Source: Plotosus lineatus (taxonomy: Eukaryota; Chordata; Actinopteri; Siluriformes; Plotosidae). From it: DNA of 64,000 bases. The stretch's first letter is position 1. Each line of letters starts with the position of its first letter. The notes under the pieces are model-generated. The model searched no databases. It was not told the DNA's origin and saw nothing but the letters and a program-made list of their open reading frames with translations. Of this stretch, positions 55,437 to 64,000 are shown piece by piece. A program made the position numbers and the translations under genes. The stretch covers positions 16,098,726 through 16,162,725 of the forward strand of contig CM045737.1 in the NCBI GenBank assembly GCA_024760905.1, read 5' to 3'.

Positions 55437-55787
55437 GATGTGGTCTAGTGGTGGTCTAGTGGTATAGGGCGCTGGATTGCTGATCCAAAGGTTGGGGGTT
55501 CGAGTCCCACTCTGCACAAGGTTGTCACTGTCCCCCCCCAGTGGAGCTAACTGGGTTATCAAAGGCCGGCCATGTCTCTCACTGTCTATGGTGTGAGGCA
55601 TGTAAAAGAACCATTGCTGACTTTCGACAAGAGTAGCTGCAAAGCCGTCAGCGTGTTTCCGCCCTGCGATGGCCTGGTGAGCTGTCCAGGGTGTACTCTG
55701 CCCTCGCCCGAAGTTGGCTGGGATGGGCACCAGCCTCCCTGTGACCCAAATTAGGATTAAGCAGGTACAGAAAATTAACTGAACTGT
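55437..55787 (+). mobile_element. SINE family A, L2-like tail, full length
   Basis: Head TGGTCTAGTGGTATAGGGCG (A box) and GGTTCGAGTCCCACTCTGC (B box), full body, tail GATGGCCTGGTGAGCTGTCC to GGATTAAGCAGGTACAG. The first 10 bp of the head (GTGGTCTAGT) are duplicated. Confidence 0.9.
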
Positions 55788-56208
55788 AAAATATGAACTT
55801 GGAATCAAGGATAAATTGATTTAAATTTGAGGTCAAAGGGCAAGGCCATTGCAGCTTTATCTTCATCCCTTGATAATGAACGCTTTGTATCCCTTGCAGA
55901 GGCATAAAAGCACCAGATGGAAATTATAGTTCTAAAGAGCAGAGAAGGAGAAACAAAATACTGAACTTATACACCAATATTGGGAATGATAAACTTAAAA
56001 ATGTTGCCGTTCCTCTGCACACGGTTGAGTCTGTTCTCTCTTTCCTGCTGGTGAGCCCCAGCGGTAATCATTACGACCTTCGAGTTGGCAGTCACGCTGT
56101 AGTCTTTTGTCAGCCACAATTTTATGAGTCTTGAGGAGGAGACTACCATGCTGCAGGTTCATAGCCTCACATTGCAATCCTCTCCCCCAGCCCTGGTTCC
56201 GGAAGGTG

Positions 56209-56251
<43 letters not shown>

Positions 56252-56731
56252 GGGGGGGTGACGGGACACACAACCCCATTAACTGACATCCAGGAAAGGG
56301 AAACTGTGTCCTTGAAGTATTATTATTCATAGAGATCTTCTGAACCATTAACATTGTTCAGAACTGTACATTGTAATTACACTTAATTTAGCAAATTACC
56401 TGCATTAAATTTACATTACCTTTACTTATTTTTCCTAGAAAGTGGTGCTAGTCTGTAATGAGTAGTGTAAACATGGAAACTGAGACAGTTATTAGTTTTC
56501 AATGGTATAAATGTGACTGGATGAGACATCATGTATAAGGTATGGGTGACCTTTTATCCGTAAAAGTAATTTGGGAGAGTAATTAAGACAACTATTATCT
56601 AATGGATTACATGCACCCGAGTTTCAACCCATGAAGTAATCAATAGCGTGACTAAAGCAGTCATCTCTTCAGGACAGGTAGTTTATTACATGCACTCCCA
56701 CTCTCTGACTTTTCACTTTATTTATGAATCT
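55788..56731. other. Unique DNA with a (GT)n(G)n run
   Basis: The microsatellite is at about 56209-56260. No gene recognised. Confidence 0.55.
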
Positions 56732-56744
56732 AGAGATTGATGAG

Positions 56745-57823
56745 AGGATGTTAATAGAGAAGTACAAAGAAGGTCAGGGGGAGCTGCATTGTGCCTTTGT
56801 GGAACTGGAGAAAGCATATCAGAGGGTGCCGAGAGAGGAACTGTGGTATTGCGTGAGGAAGTCTGGAGTGGCAGAGACGTATGTTCGAGTGGTGCAGGAC
56901 ATGTATGAGAGATGTAAGACAGTGGTAAGGTGTGCTGTCGGCATGACTAAAGAGTTCAAGGTGGAGGTAGAACTGCATCAAGGAACAGCTCTGAGCCCCT
57001 TCTTGTTTGCTATGGTGATGGACAGGCTGACAGACGAGGTTAGATAAGAATCCCCATGGACTATGATGTTTGCCGATGACATTGTGATTTGTAGTGAGAG
57101 CAGAGAACAAGTGCAGGAAAATCTAGAGAGGTGGAGGTATGGCCGGGAAAGGAGAGGAATGAAGGTTAGCCTCAGTAAAACAGAATACATGTGTGTGAAT
57201 GAGAAGGACCCAAAAGGAACAGGTGAGGTTACAGGGAGCAGAAATAAAGAAGGTGGAGGATTTTAAGTACTTAGGCTCAACAATCCAGAGCAATGGAGTG
57301 TGTGGAAAAGAGGTGAAGAAGCGTGTGCAGGCAGGTTGGAATGGTTGAAGAAAAGTGTCCGGTGTGATGTGTGATAGGAAGGTATCAGCAGGAATGAAAG
57401 GAAAAAGTGTACAAGACGGTGTTGCAGCCAGCAATGTTGTATGGTTTAGAAACAGTGGCCCTGGGGAAAAGACAGGAGGCAGAGCTGGAGGTAGCAGAGA
57501 TGAAAATGTTGAGGTTCTCTTTGAGAGTAACGAGGATGGACAGGATCAGGAATGAGTACATCAGAAGGACAGCACATGTAAAACATTTTGGAGACAAAGT
57601 CGGAGAGGCTAGATTGAGATGGTTTGGACATGTACAGAGGAGGGATAGTGAGTATATTGGTAGTAGAATGCTGATGTTGGAACTACCAGGCAGAAGGCCT
57701 AGAGGAAGACCATAGAGGAGATTTATGGATGTGGTGAAGGAGGACATGAAGGTAATTGGTGTAAGAGAAGATACAGAGAATAGGGTGAGATGGAGGCAGA
57801 TGGTTCGCTGTGGTGACCCCTGA
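56745..57823 (+). pseudogene. RTE reverse transcriptase C-terminal half
   Basis: MLIEKYKEGQGELHCAFVEL shows the first catalytic Asp changed to Glu (FVEL instead of FVDL). Then VVQDMYERCKTVVRCAVGMT, LHQGTALSPFLFAMVMDRL, a TAA stop near 57044, MMFADDIVICSESREQ with intact Asp-Asp, YLGSTIQSNG in a shifted frame, QEAELEVAEMKMLRFSLRVT, and WFGHVQRRDSEYIGSRML. A further TAG follows RGRP near 57714. The endonuclease and the N-terminal RT were never copied. Dead on arrival and further decayed. Confidence 0.88.
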
Positions 57824-57853
57824 AGGGAACAGCTGAAAGGAAAATAAGAAGAG
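56745..57853 (+). mobile_element. RTE-clade LINE, 5'-truncated
   Basis: Bracketed by AGAGATTGATGAG at 56732-56744 and 57854-57866, a 13-bp target duplication. It begins in the middle of the reverse transcriptase and runs to the RTE 3' end GGGAACAGCTGAAAGGAAAA. Truncation from the 5' side is the normal outcome of incomplete target-primed reverse transcription. Confidence 0.92.
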
Positions 57854-57866
57854 AGAGATTGATGAG

Positions 57867-58342
57867 GATAGTAGTGTAGAACTTTCGTCCTGATGTCCTT
57901 TGATTTCAAAGTTTTAGTTTTATATACTTCAAAACACCTTTGATGATTTGGTGCAGGAATTTATAAAATGCATGAATTATGTGACATGCATGAGACGTGC
58001 ATGCATCATTCATACATGATACAGTTTATCCAGAATAAACCGATTTAGCTACTCATGCCATCTTTATCCATGATGCTTTATTATACTTTCAACAACGCTA
58101 TGAGATGCACCTTGGTGTTCGCCTTGTCAACAATTCCTTCTTTGATACCAATCAATGACTTTTTAAATCAATGAAGTTTTAAAATCCTAAATGAAGACAA
58201 AATTCTGTTGTTTTTGGTTACAATCTTGTGTAGAGTTTTTAGAATTTAAATCTTAGGAAACACATTATGTCCTATAATAAATAAAGCCTTGGCCAACCAC
58301 CAGACAGAATAAGTAAGGCTAGATGTTAAAATATATGGTATA
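57867..58342. other. Unique AT-rich DNA, no gene seen
   Basis: No recognised repeat or credible open frame. Confidence 0.5.
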
Positions 58343-58845
58343 CAGTGATCCCTCGCTACTGCATGCTTCAGTTTCTGCGGCTTCAGTGCATCGCGAGTTT
58401 TTCAAAAATATTCATCGAAAAATAAAAAAATACGGAAATTAAGGAAAAATAGGGGGGGAAATTAAGGAAAATGCTGCAAAACAAGGCCAATTGTGCAAAA
58501 AAAAACAAAAAAAAAAAACAAAAAACAAAAACCCAAACAAACAAAAACAAAAAACAAAAAACAAAACCCCCCAACAAAACTACTTACATTTTTATGTGAA
58601 GTGTGCATCTGTGTGTGTACTTATATTTTATTTACATCGTATGCATTATTTTTGAATGTTTAATTGTTATTATAAGCATTTATAGCATTGAATATGTATT
58701 TATTGATATTATATTCACATTATACATGTATGTATACGTCAGTCAGGGGGGTCGAGCCTACTTCACGGAAATCAGCGATTGTGTGTGTGTGTGTGTGGGG
58801 GGGGGGTCTCAGTCCCCATTAAACGTGAAAAGTGAGGGATCCCTG
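58343..58845 (-). mobile_element. Pogo/Tigger-like MITE (family of 1-1391)
   Basis: Ends CAGTGATCCCTCGCTACTG and GAAAAGTGAGGGATCCCTG with TA on both sides. Contains A/C-rich runs at 58498-58570, the complement of the family's T/G-rich block, and a (TG)n(G)n run near 58780. Confidence 0.88.
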
Positions 58846-59225
58846 TAATGGAACAATGTCTTGTGCATGCTGAACATTTTTAATCACAAATATTTAACGG
58901 CATCAATGTGATGTGAATGACTGAATGAGCTCACAGATGGCCATGGATTGGCTGGTGATGCTATCAGTGACAGGAGAACATATACCTGCTGTGAGAACTC
59001 AGCCAACTATCTCCCAGACTCACTTGGTCTCTGAAGGCTACGACATCAACCTGAATTCAAACTTGCAATCTCCAGGTTAATAATCACACACCTTGTTGAT
59101 GCACCACCTCGGATCAAACAAAATTAAATTTAAACTTACTTAATACAAAGATTAAAAATTATTTTTATATTTTTTTTATTAAGCTTTGATTTTTTTTAAT
59201 TAATAATCCAGTTACTGGTTATTGG
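58846..59225. other. Unique AT-rich DNA, no gene seen
   Basis: No recognised repeat or credible open frame. Confidence 0.5.
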
Positions 59226-59520
59226 AGTGGAGCCGGTGGTGTAGTGGTTAGAGTGTTGGGCTCATGATCGGGAGGTTGTGAGTTCAAATCCCACTGAGAC
59301 CCTCACTGTGCTAAGACCCCTGGGCAAGGTCTCAACCACAAGTGTGCCTCTGTTCACCCAGCAGTATAAATGGGTACCAGTAAAAATATACTGGGAAGGT
59401 AACCTGCGATGGACTAGCGTCCCATCCAGGAGGAGTTCAACTCCTGATTTCTTCACGCTACGGAAACCAGGGATAAGCACCGGCCTGATGAGCCGCTAGG
59501 CTCGGGTATAAAAACCCAAA
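59226..59520 (+). mobile_element. tRNA-headed SINE, family C
   Basis: Head GAGCCGGTGGTGTAGTGGTT (A box), GTGAGTTCAAATCCCACTG (B box), GGGCAAGGTCTCAACCACAA, tail GATGGACTAGCGTCCCATCC and CGCTACGGAAACCAGGGATA. Better preserved than the copy at 17254-17548. Confidence 0.87.
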
Positions 59521-59854
59521 CAATTAATCAAAAATCAATCATGTAACTGAACGTTTTAAGATGAAGGCTTGTGTGTGAAAAGTAAATACTGTATTATCCT
59601 GAAGGTTTATCGTGATAATTTTGCTGCCGATATCTGTTTTCTCACACTGGGCTCTTGTTGAGGACTTCAGTCATCCTGTCATGTATCTCTATTAAATCTG
59701 GACTCCTACCAGCATTGGTCTTGTAGCTTCTGTTTGCCAGTTAACCAGTAATTCTACCTTGAATAGCACTCGTTCACCAGTGAATAGTCTGTAAATGTGT
59801 TTTATCTCCAATTAACCATTAATTTTTGTTAAATACACAGACCAATTTGAAAAA
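59521..59854. other. Unique AT-rich DNA, no gene seen
   Basis: No recognised repeat or credible open frame. Confidence 0.5.
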
Positions 59855-60165
59855 GTGGGAAAAATGCAAGTTGCATTTGTAAGACATAAAAGAAGACAGT
59901 TGAGGTGGCTCAGGCCTCTGATTAGAATGTCTCCTAAAAGCCTCCATGGTGTGGTGTTTCGGATATATCCAACCGTAAGAGACCCTAGGGATGACCGAGA
60001 ACACGCTAGAGGGACTGTGTTTCACGGCTGGTCTGGGATTCCTCAGTGTCCCCTAGGAAGAGCTGGAGGAAATGGCTGTGGAGCGGGATGTCAGAACCTC
60101 ACTGCTTGGGCTGCTGCCACCACGACCTGTCTCCGGATCAAGCAGATGAAGAAGAATGCATAGGA
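59855..60165 (+). pseudogene. LINE 3' fragment (family of 36645-39700)
   Basis: The translation contains HKRRQLRWLRPLIRMSPKSL then HGVVFRIYPTVRD, matching RSQLRWLGHLVRIPPERLPG and the following block of the LINE at 36645-39700. Nucleotides CTGTCTCCGGATCAAGCAGA then GAAGAAGAATG match its 3' end (GACCCCAGATTAAGCAGAGG). It is the last ~300 bp of a 5'-truncated copy. The poly-A-like run at 60170-60185 fits a LINE tail. Confidence 0.8.
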
Positions 60166-60244
60166 TTTAAAAAAAAAAAAAATTAAAAAGTTTATTAGTA
60201 TCATTCCACCTGTTGAAGAGGTCATTGACACTCATATACTGTGG

Positions 60245-60512
60245 AGTAACCCCCAGTGCAGCTAACTGGGTTATCAAAGGCTGGCCATGTCGCTCACTGT
60301 CTATGGTGAGAGGTTCATGTAAAAGAACCATTGCTGACTTTTGACAAGATTAGGCTGCAAAGCCGTCAGCGTGTTTGTGCCCTGCGATGGCCTGGCGAGC
60401 CGTTCAGGGTGTACTCTGCCCTCGCCCAAAGTCGGCTGGGATGGGCACCAGCCTCCCCGTGATCATAATTAGGATCAAGCGATTACAAAAAATGAACGAT
60501 GATACAGGAGTA
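60245..60512 (+). mobile_element. SINE family A, 5'-truncated, L2-like tail
   Basis: Starts CCCCCAGTGCAGCTAACTGG, body GTCTATGGTGAGAGGTTCAT, tail GATGGCCTGGCGAGCCGTTC to GGATCAAGCGATTACAAA. The head is missing. Confidence 0.85.
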
Positions 60513-60572
60513 AACAAATTCATAAAGACATTGTGGTCGAGTTTAATGATTTTATTTTGAAGAGATATCACT

Positions 60573-60599
60573 GAGCAGCACGGTGGTGTAGTGATTAAG
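60573..60599 (+). mobile_element. SINE family B head, cut by a LINE tail
   Basis: GAGCAGCACGGTGGTGTAGT then GATTA is the first ~25 bp of family B. It runs directly into (GATAA)n, the 3' tail of the minus-strand LINE that follows. Confidence 0.7.
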
Positions 60600-60952
60600 A
60601 TAAGATAAGATAAGATACAGCTTTATTAATCTCACAATGGAGAAATTCACTGTTACAGGCTCTTGAGGTACTATCAGTAGGGGGTGCAAAAATAGATACA
60701 AGTACGAACATACACACATACATATATTATATAAGTAAATAAATAAATAGATACATAAATAGTATAAATTACTAAACAATAAAAGAAAAGAATGGAGCAA
60801 CTTTATAGATTGGCCTATATTAAAGTGTAATGTATCTGAGTGCAGAGTAGATGGGTTGATATGGTTGATATGGTTCATAGTCAGTGGGGTAGATGTGGTT
60901 GATTAAAGTGCACGGGGTTTTTATTGCACATAACCGGTATTTTCACAGACAG

Positions 60953-62510
60953 TTACAAAGTGGCGTTGTACAGTCTGATAGCGGTGGGAATGAACGACCT
61001 GCGGTAGCGCTCCTTCCTGCACTGAGGATGCCTCAGTCGTACACTGAAGGAGCTGCTTAGCTCCTCGACAGTCTGGTGCAGTGGGTGAGAGCTGTTGGAC
61101 AGGATGGATGTGAGCTTTGCTACCATCCTCCTCTCACTCACCTCCTCCACAGAGTCCAGTGGGCAGCCGAGGACAGAGCTGGCCCTCCTGACCAGCTTGT
61201 TCAGTCTCTTTCTGTCCCGCTCTGTGCTGCCCGGGGCCCAGCAGATGGCAGCGTAGAGGATTGCAGAGGCTACCACAGAGTCATAAAATGTCCTGAGCAG
61301 AGGTCTGCATATGCCGAAGGACCTGAGTCTCCTCAGAAGGTGGAGGCGACTCTGGCCCTTCTTGTACAGGGCGTTGGTGTTGTGGGACCAGTCCAGTTTA
61401 TTGTTAAGGTGAACACCCAGGTACTTGAAACTGTCCACTGTCTCAATGTCCTGTCCCTGGATGTTCACTAGTAAATGTGTGTGTGTGTGTGTTTGAGTGC
61501 TTCTCCTGAAGTCGACCACCATCTCCTTCGTCTTCCTAGTGTTCAAGCACAGGTGGTTGCGCTCACACCAGTCCACGAAGTCGACGATGACCGACCGGTA
61601 CTCCAGCTCGTTCCCCTCTGACACACGGCCCACGATGGCGGAGTCGCCCGAGAACTTCTGGAGGTGGCAGCTGTTTGTGTTATATATGAAGTCCGAGGTA
61701 TAGATGTTAAAAAGGAAGGGTGAGAGGACGGTGCCCTGCGGTGACCCCGTGCTACAGACTACCACCTTTGACTTACAGCCGCCAAGAGCCGCACGCACTG
61801 TGGACGGTTAGTAAGGTAGTCAATAATCCAGGCAGCAAGATGCCCGTCCACTCCCACGTCCTCCAGCTTCCCCCGCAGGCGCGCTGGCCTGATGGTGTTG
61901 AAGGCGCTGGAGAAGTCAAAGAACATGACCCTCACAGCACTGCCGGCGATCTCCAGGTGGGCGAGTGCCCGCTGCAGATGGTAGATGACGGCGTCTTCTA
62001 CTCCGATGTTGGGCCTGTAGGCAAACTGCAGCGGGTCTAGGGTGGGGCTCACCATAGAGCGGAGGTGTTCAAGGAGGAGCCTTTCCATGATCTTAATGAG
62101 GTGGGAGGTCAGGGCGACAGGTCTGTAGTGGGCTGGTTCCTTCGCTTGTGCTGTTTTGGGAACCGGAACCACACAGGAGGTCTTCAGAGGACTGGAACCT
62201 TCTCCAGGCTGAGGCTCAGGTTGTACAGGTAGCATAGTACCACACAGAGCTGGTCTGCGCAGGTCCTCAGCAGCCTGGGACTGATGCCATCAGGTCCTTC
62301 AGATTTCCTCTGATTTAGTCGCCTCAGCTGTCTCCTCACCTGGTCTGATGTGAGGGAGAGGGGGCTGGGGTGGGCTGCAGAGGGAGGGGATGTGTCTGTC
62401 GGGCTGTAGCAGTCAAGTGAAGTTGGCCTGGGGAGGGGAGGTGTCAGCTGGTCTGGAGACGTGTGAAGAGGGGAGGAACGGGAGGGGTGCAGAGGGGAGG
62501 GGAGAATCAA
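60953..62510 (-). pseudogene. LINE reverse transcriptase, catalytic Asp lost
   Basis: 62510-62184: QVRRQLRRLNQRKSEGPDGI then SPRLLRTCADQL. 62235-61759: CVVPVPKTAQAKEPAHYRPV, LQFAYRPNIGVEDAVIYHLQ and VMFFDFSSAFNTIRP with the first catalytic Asp. 61798-60953: SPQGTVLSPFLFNIYTSDFI, then KFSGDSAIVGR where the usual Asp-Asp is Gly-Asp, FVDWCERNHLCLNTRKTKEM, FKYLGVHLNNKLDW, YDSVVASAILYAAICWAPGS and a C-terminal RERYRRSFIPTAIRLYN-like end before the stop. A short (GT)n at 61476-61493 adds a Thr-His run in frame. Two frameshifts (near 62210 and 61780) plus the Gly make it inactive. Confidence 0.87.
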
Positions 62511-62557
62511 ACCTGTTGAAGTAGCAGTTTAGTTCATCCGCCCAGCGCTGGTCACCA

Positions 62558-63894
62558 TCAGCTGTCCCTCTGACACTCTGCCCAAATCCAGACATGGTCT
62601 TTAGTCCTCTCCAGACGTCCCGACGTTGTTCTGAGCCAGCTTCTCCTCCATCTTCTTCCCATAGTCCTTCTTTGCCCTCCTGATCCTCCACTGGAGCTCA
62701 CGCTGGACCTTCTTCTGCTCCTCTCTGTCCCCGAGATGAAAGCCCTCTTTTTCTGGTTCAGGAGGACTTTGAGCTCAGGGGTGACCCATGGGTGGTTGTT
62801 GGAGAAGCACCGTACTCTCCGTGTTGGCACGGTGCTGTCCACGCAGAAGTTCATGTAGTCGGTGATACAGTGTGTGAGGCCGTCGATGTCATCACCAAAG
62901 GAGTTACAGAGCATGCTCCAGTCTGTGGTCTGGAAACAGTCCCTAAGCCTCTCGTTGGTCTCCTCGGTCCACACTTTCACAGACCTCTTCTGTGCAGGTT
63001 CCTTTCGCACCCTGGGTGTGTATTGGGGGAGCAGGTAGACCAGGTTGTGGTCTGATCGTCCCAGTGGGGAGGGGGAGGAGCTGTAGCGTCCTTCACATTT
63101 GCATACAGTAAGTCCAGTGTTTTATTGTCTCTTGTGGCGCACTTCACGTATTGCGTGAACGTCGGAAGAGAGGCGGAGAGAGGGGCGTGGTTAAAGTCCC
63201 GCTGATCAGAATCATGGCGCGGGGTGACGAGTCTGTGTCTGATTAACGGCGCTGTGTAGACGCTCACGCGCCGCCGCATCAGCCGAGGCGGAATGTACAC
63301 GCATAAAAACACAATCACGTGTGAAAACTCCCTCGGTAGATAATATGGCGCGCGCTTAACGCGAGCAGCTCTAGGTCCCGCGTGCACAGCTGCTCCTTCA
63401 CGTGCACGTTTGCCGGGTGGCACCATCGTTCATTCACATAGACCGCCACACCCCTCCTTTCTTCTTACCGCTCTCCGTTACACTCCGATCTGCACGCCGC
63501 GAGTGTAAATCCGTTAAGAGAAACCACAGAGTCGGTGTGAGTTCATTCAGCCACGTCTCCGAGAAACACATGAGGCTGCAGTCCCGGTACTGCCTCTGCT
63601 GCCGGGTCAGCGCCGCCAGCTCCTCCGTCTTGTTGGCGATCGCGCGGACATTTCCCATGATGACAGAGGGAACACATGTCCTCCGCGTCTTTCGTCCCCC
63701 TCTGCAGCCTCTCCTTTTCCTCCGTATTTCCAAAGGAACAACGGGCTTTTCCGCGTGAAGGAGGGCGGGGCGCGCAGGCCGAGGAGGGTCTCACGTGTGT
63801 AAGACCTGCGTTGCTCAGAGCCGTCGGTGAATGAGTTTCCTGACGCCGATCCAAAAAGTGAAAATAAAAGTGCACAGAAGAACAAAAGCATCAT
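62558..63894 (-). pseudogene. LINE leader, endonuclease and linker
   Basis: 63894-63607 and 63733-63434 contain a leader, then MGNVRAIANKTEELAALTRQ, CSLMCFSETWLNELTPT (catalytic Glu region). 63426-62977 contains HVIVFLCVYIPPRLMRRRVS (the VYIPP block), HDSDQRDFNHAPLSASLPTF where GDFN should stand, and NKTLDLLYANVKDATAPPPP (the catalytic Asp block). 63010-62558: VKVWTEETNERLRDCFQTTD then WSMLCNSFGDDIDGLTHCIT and WVTPELKVLLNQKKRAFISG, the linker of CR1/L2 LINEs. Frames change three times. The DNA at 63100-63800 is CpG-rich, unlike the rest of the window. Confidence 0.82.
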
Positions 63895-63930
63895 GAAAGT
63901 ATGTTTTCCAGATGCAGGATTGAAGAAAGA

Positions 63931-64000
63931 AAAAGAAAATTTGAAAAAAGATAAAGAAACACGCCTATATACAATAGAAAAGAGAAAAAAAAGAAAAAAA
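63931..64000. other. A-rich end of window
   Basis: A polypurine stretch of GAAA/AAAG-type sequence on the plus strand. It could be flank, or the tail of an element running past the window edge. Confidence 0.4.

Larger units (their letters stand above)
60596..63930 (-). mobile_element. CR1/L2-type LINE, near full length
   Basis: The 3' tail (plus strand) is (GATAA)n then CAGCTTTATTAATCTCACAA, a known type of 3' end in fish LINEs. Upstream on the minus strand are reverse transcriptase (62510-60953), linker and endonuclease (63733-62558) and a leader reaching at least 63894. The upper end beyond 63930 is A-rich and may be flank. Much less diverged than the relative at 1455-3158. Confidence 0.85.

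Overview
The window looks like intergenic or intronic DNA of a ray-finned (teleost-type) fish. The evidence is its mobile-element set: Tc1 DNA transposons with ~210-bp inverted repeats and DD34E transposases, pogo/Tigger-like elements with TA target duplications, RTE and CR1/L2-type LINEs, several tRNA-headed SINE families, and very many long CA/TG, TA and GA microsatellites. No bacterial gene organisation is visible. I recognise no intact host protein-coding gene, no stand-alone tRNA or rRNA gene and no CRISPR array. Species cannot be named from this sequence alone.

Layout. 1-1391 is a tandem array of a ~443-bp pogo-like MITE. 1455-3158 is a decayed CR1/L2-type LINE, followed by SINEs, a 607-bp CA-rich block (4344-4950) and mostly plain AT-rich DNA to 12.4 kb with scattered SINEs, a Tc1 remnant and pogo-like elements. 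12.4-17.6 kb holds pogo-like elements (12456-13818, 15314-15792, 15812-16590, 16676-17074) among microsatellites. 18.6-19.5 kb is an internally deleted LINE. 20.7-24.85 kb is a minus-strand LINE with endonuclease, reverse transcriptase and a C-terminal zinc finger. 26.7-28.8 kb is a nest in which a Tc1 element (27038-28671) sits inside the terminal repeat of another Tc1 copy, next to a pogo-like fragment. 30461-35147 is an RTE LINE with a perfect 16-bp target duplication, interrupted by a foldback MITE and by a 1.3-kb R2-like retroelement fragment bounded by 89-bp direct repeats. 36.6-39.7 kb is another LINE. 42-46.2 kb packs SINEs, a pogo-like element with an internal minisatellite and a second Tc1 element. 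47537-50679 is a second near-full-length RTE with a 19-bp target duplication. 51103-51946 is a pogo/Tigger element still encoding the start of its transposase. 53413-54688 is an unusual CGGAA-rich transposon inserted in a SINE. 56745-57853 is a 5'-truncated RTE, and from 60.6 kb to the end lies a minus-strand CR1/L2-type LINE with a CpG-rich 5' part.

How the parts work together. These are selfish elements, not a pathway. LINEs supply reverse transcriptase, and SINEs carry a tRNA-like promoter head plus a borrowed LINE tail. One SINE head here occurs with two tails, one of which is an RTE 5' end fused to an RTE 3' end. MITEs share termini with pogo/Tigger elements, whose transposase fragments are also present. 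All recognisable element proteins are broken by frameshifts, stops, deletions or lost catalytic residues; the least damaged is the Tc1 transposase at 27177-28294. Findings most worth a second look are the CGGAA-rich element, the 89-bp-repeat-bounded R2-like insert, the foldback MITE derived from a pogo-like interior, and the tandemly amplified MITE.
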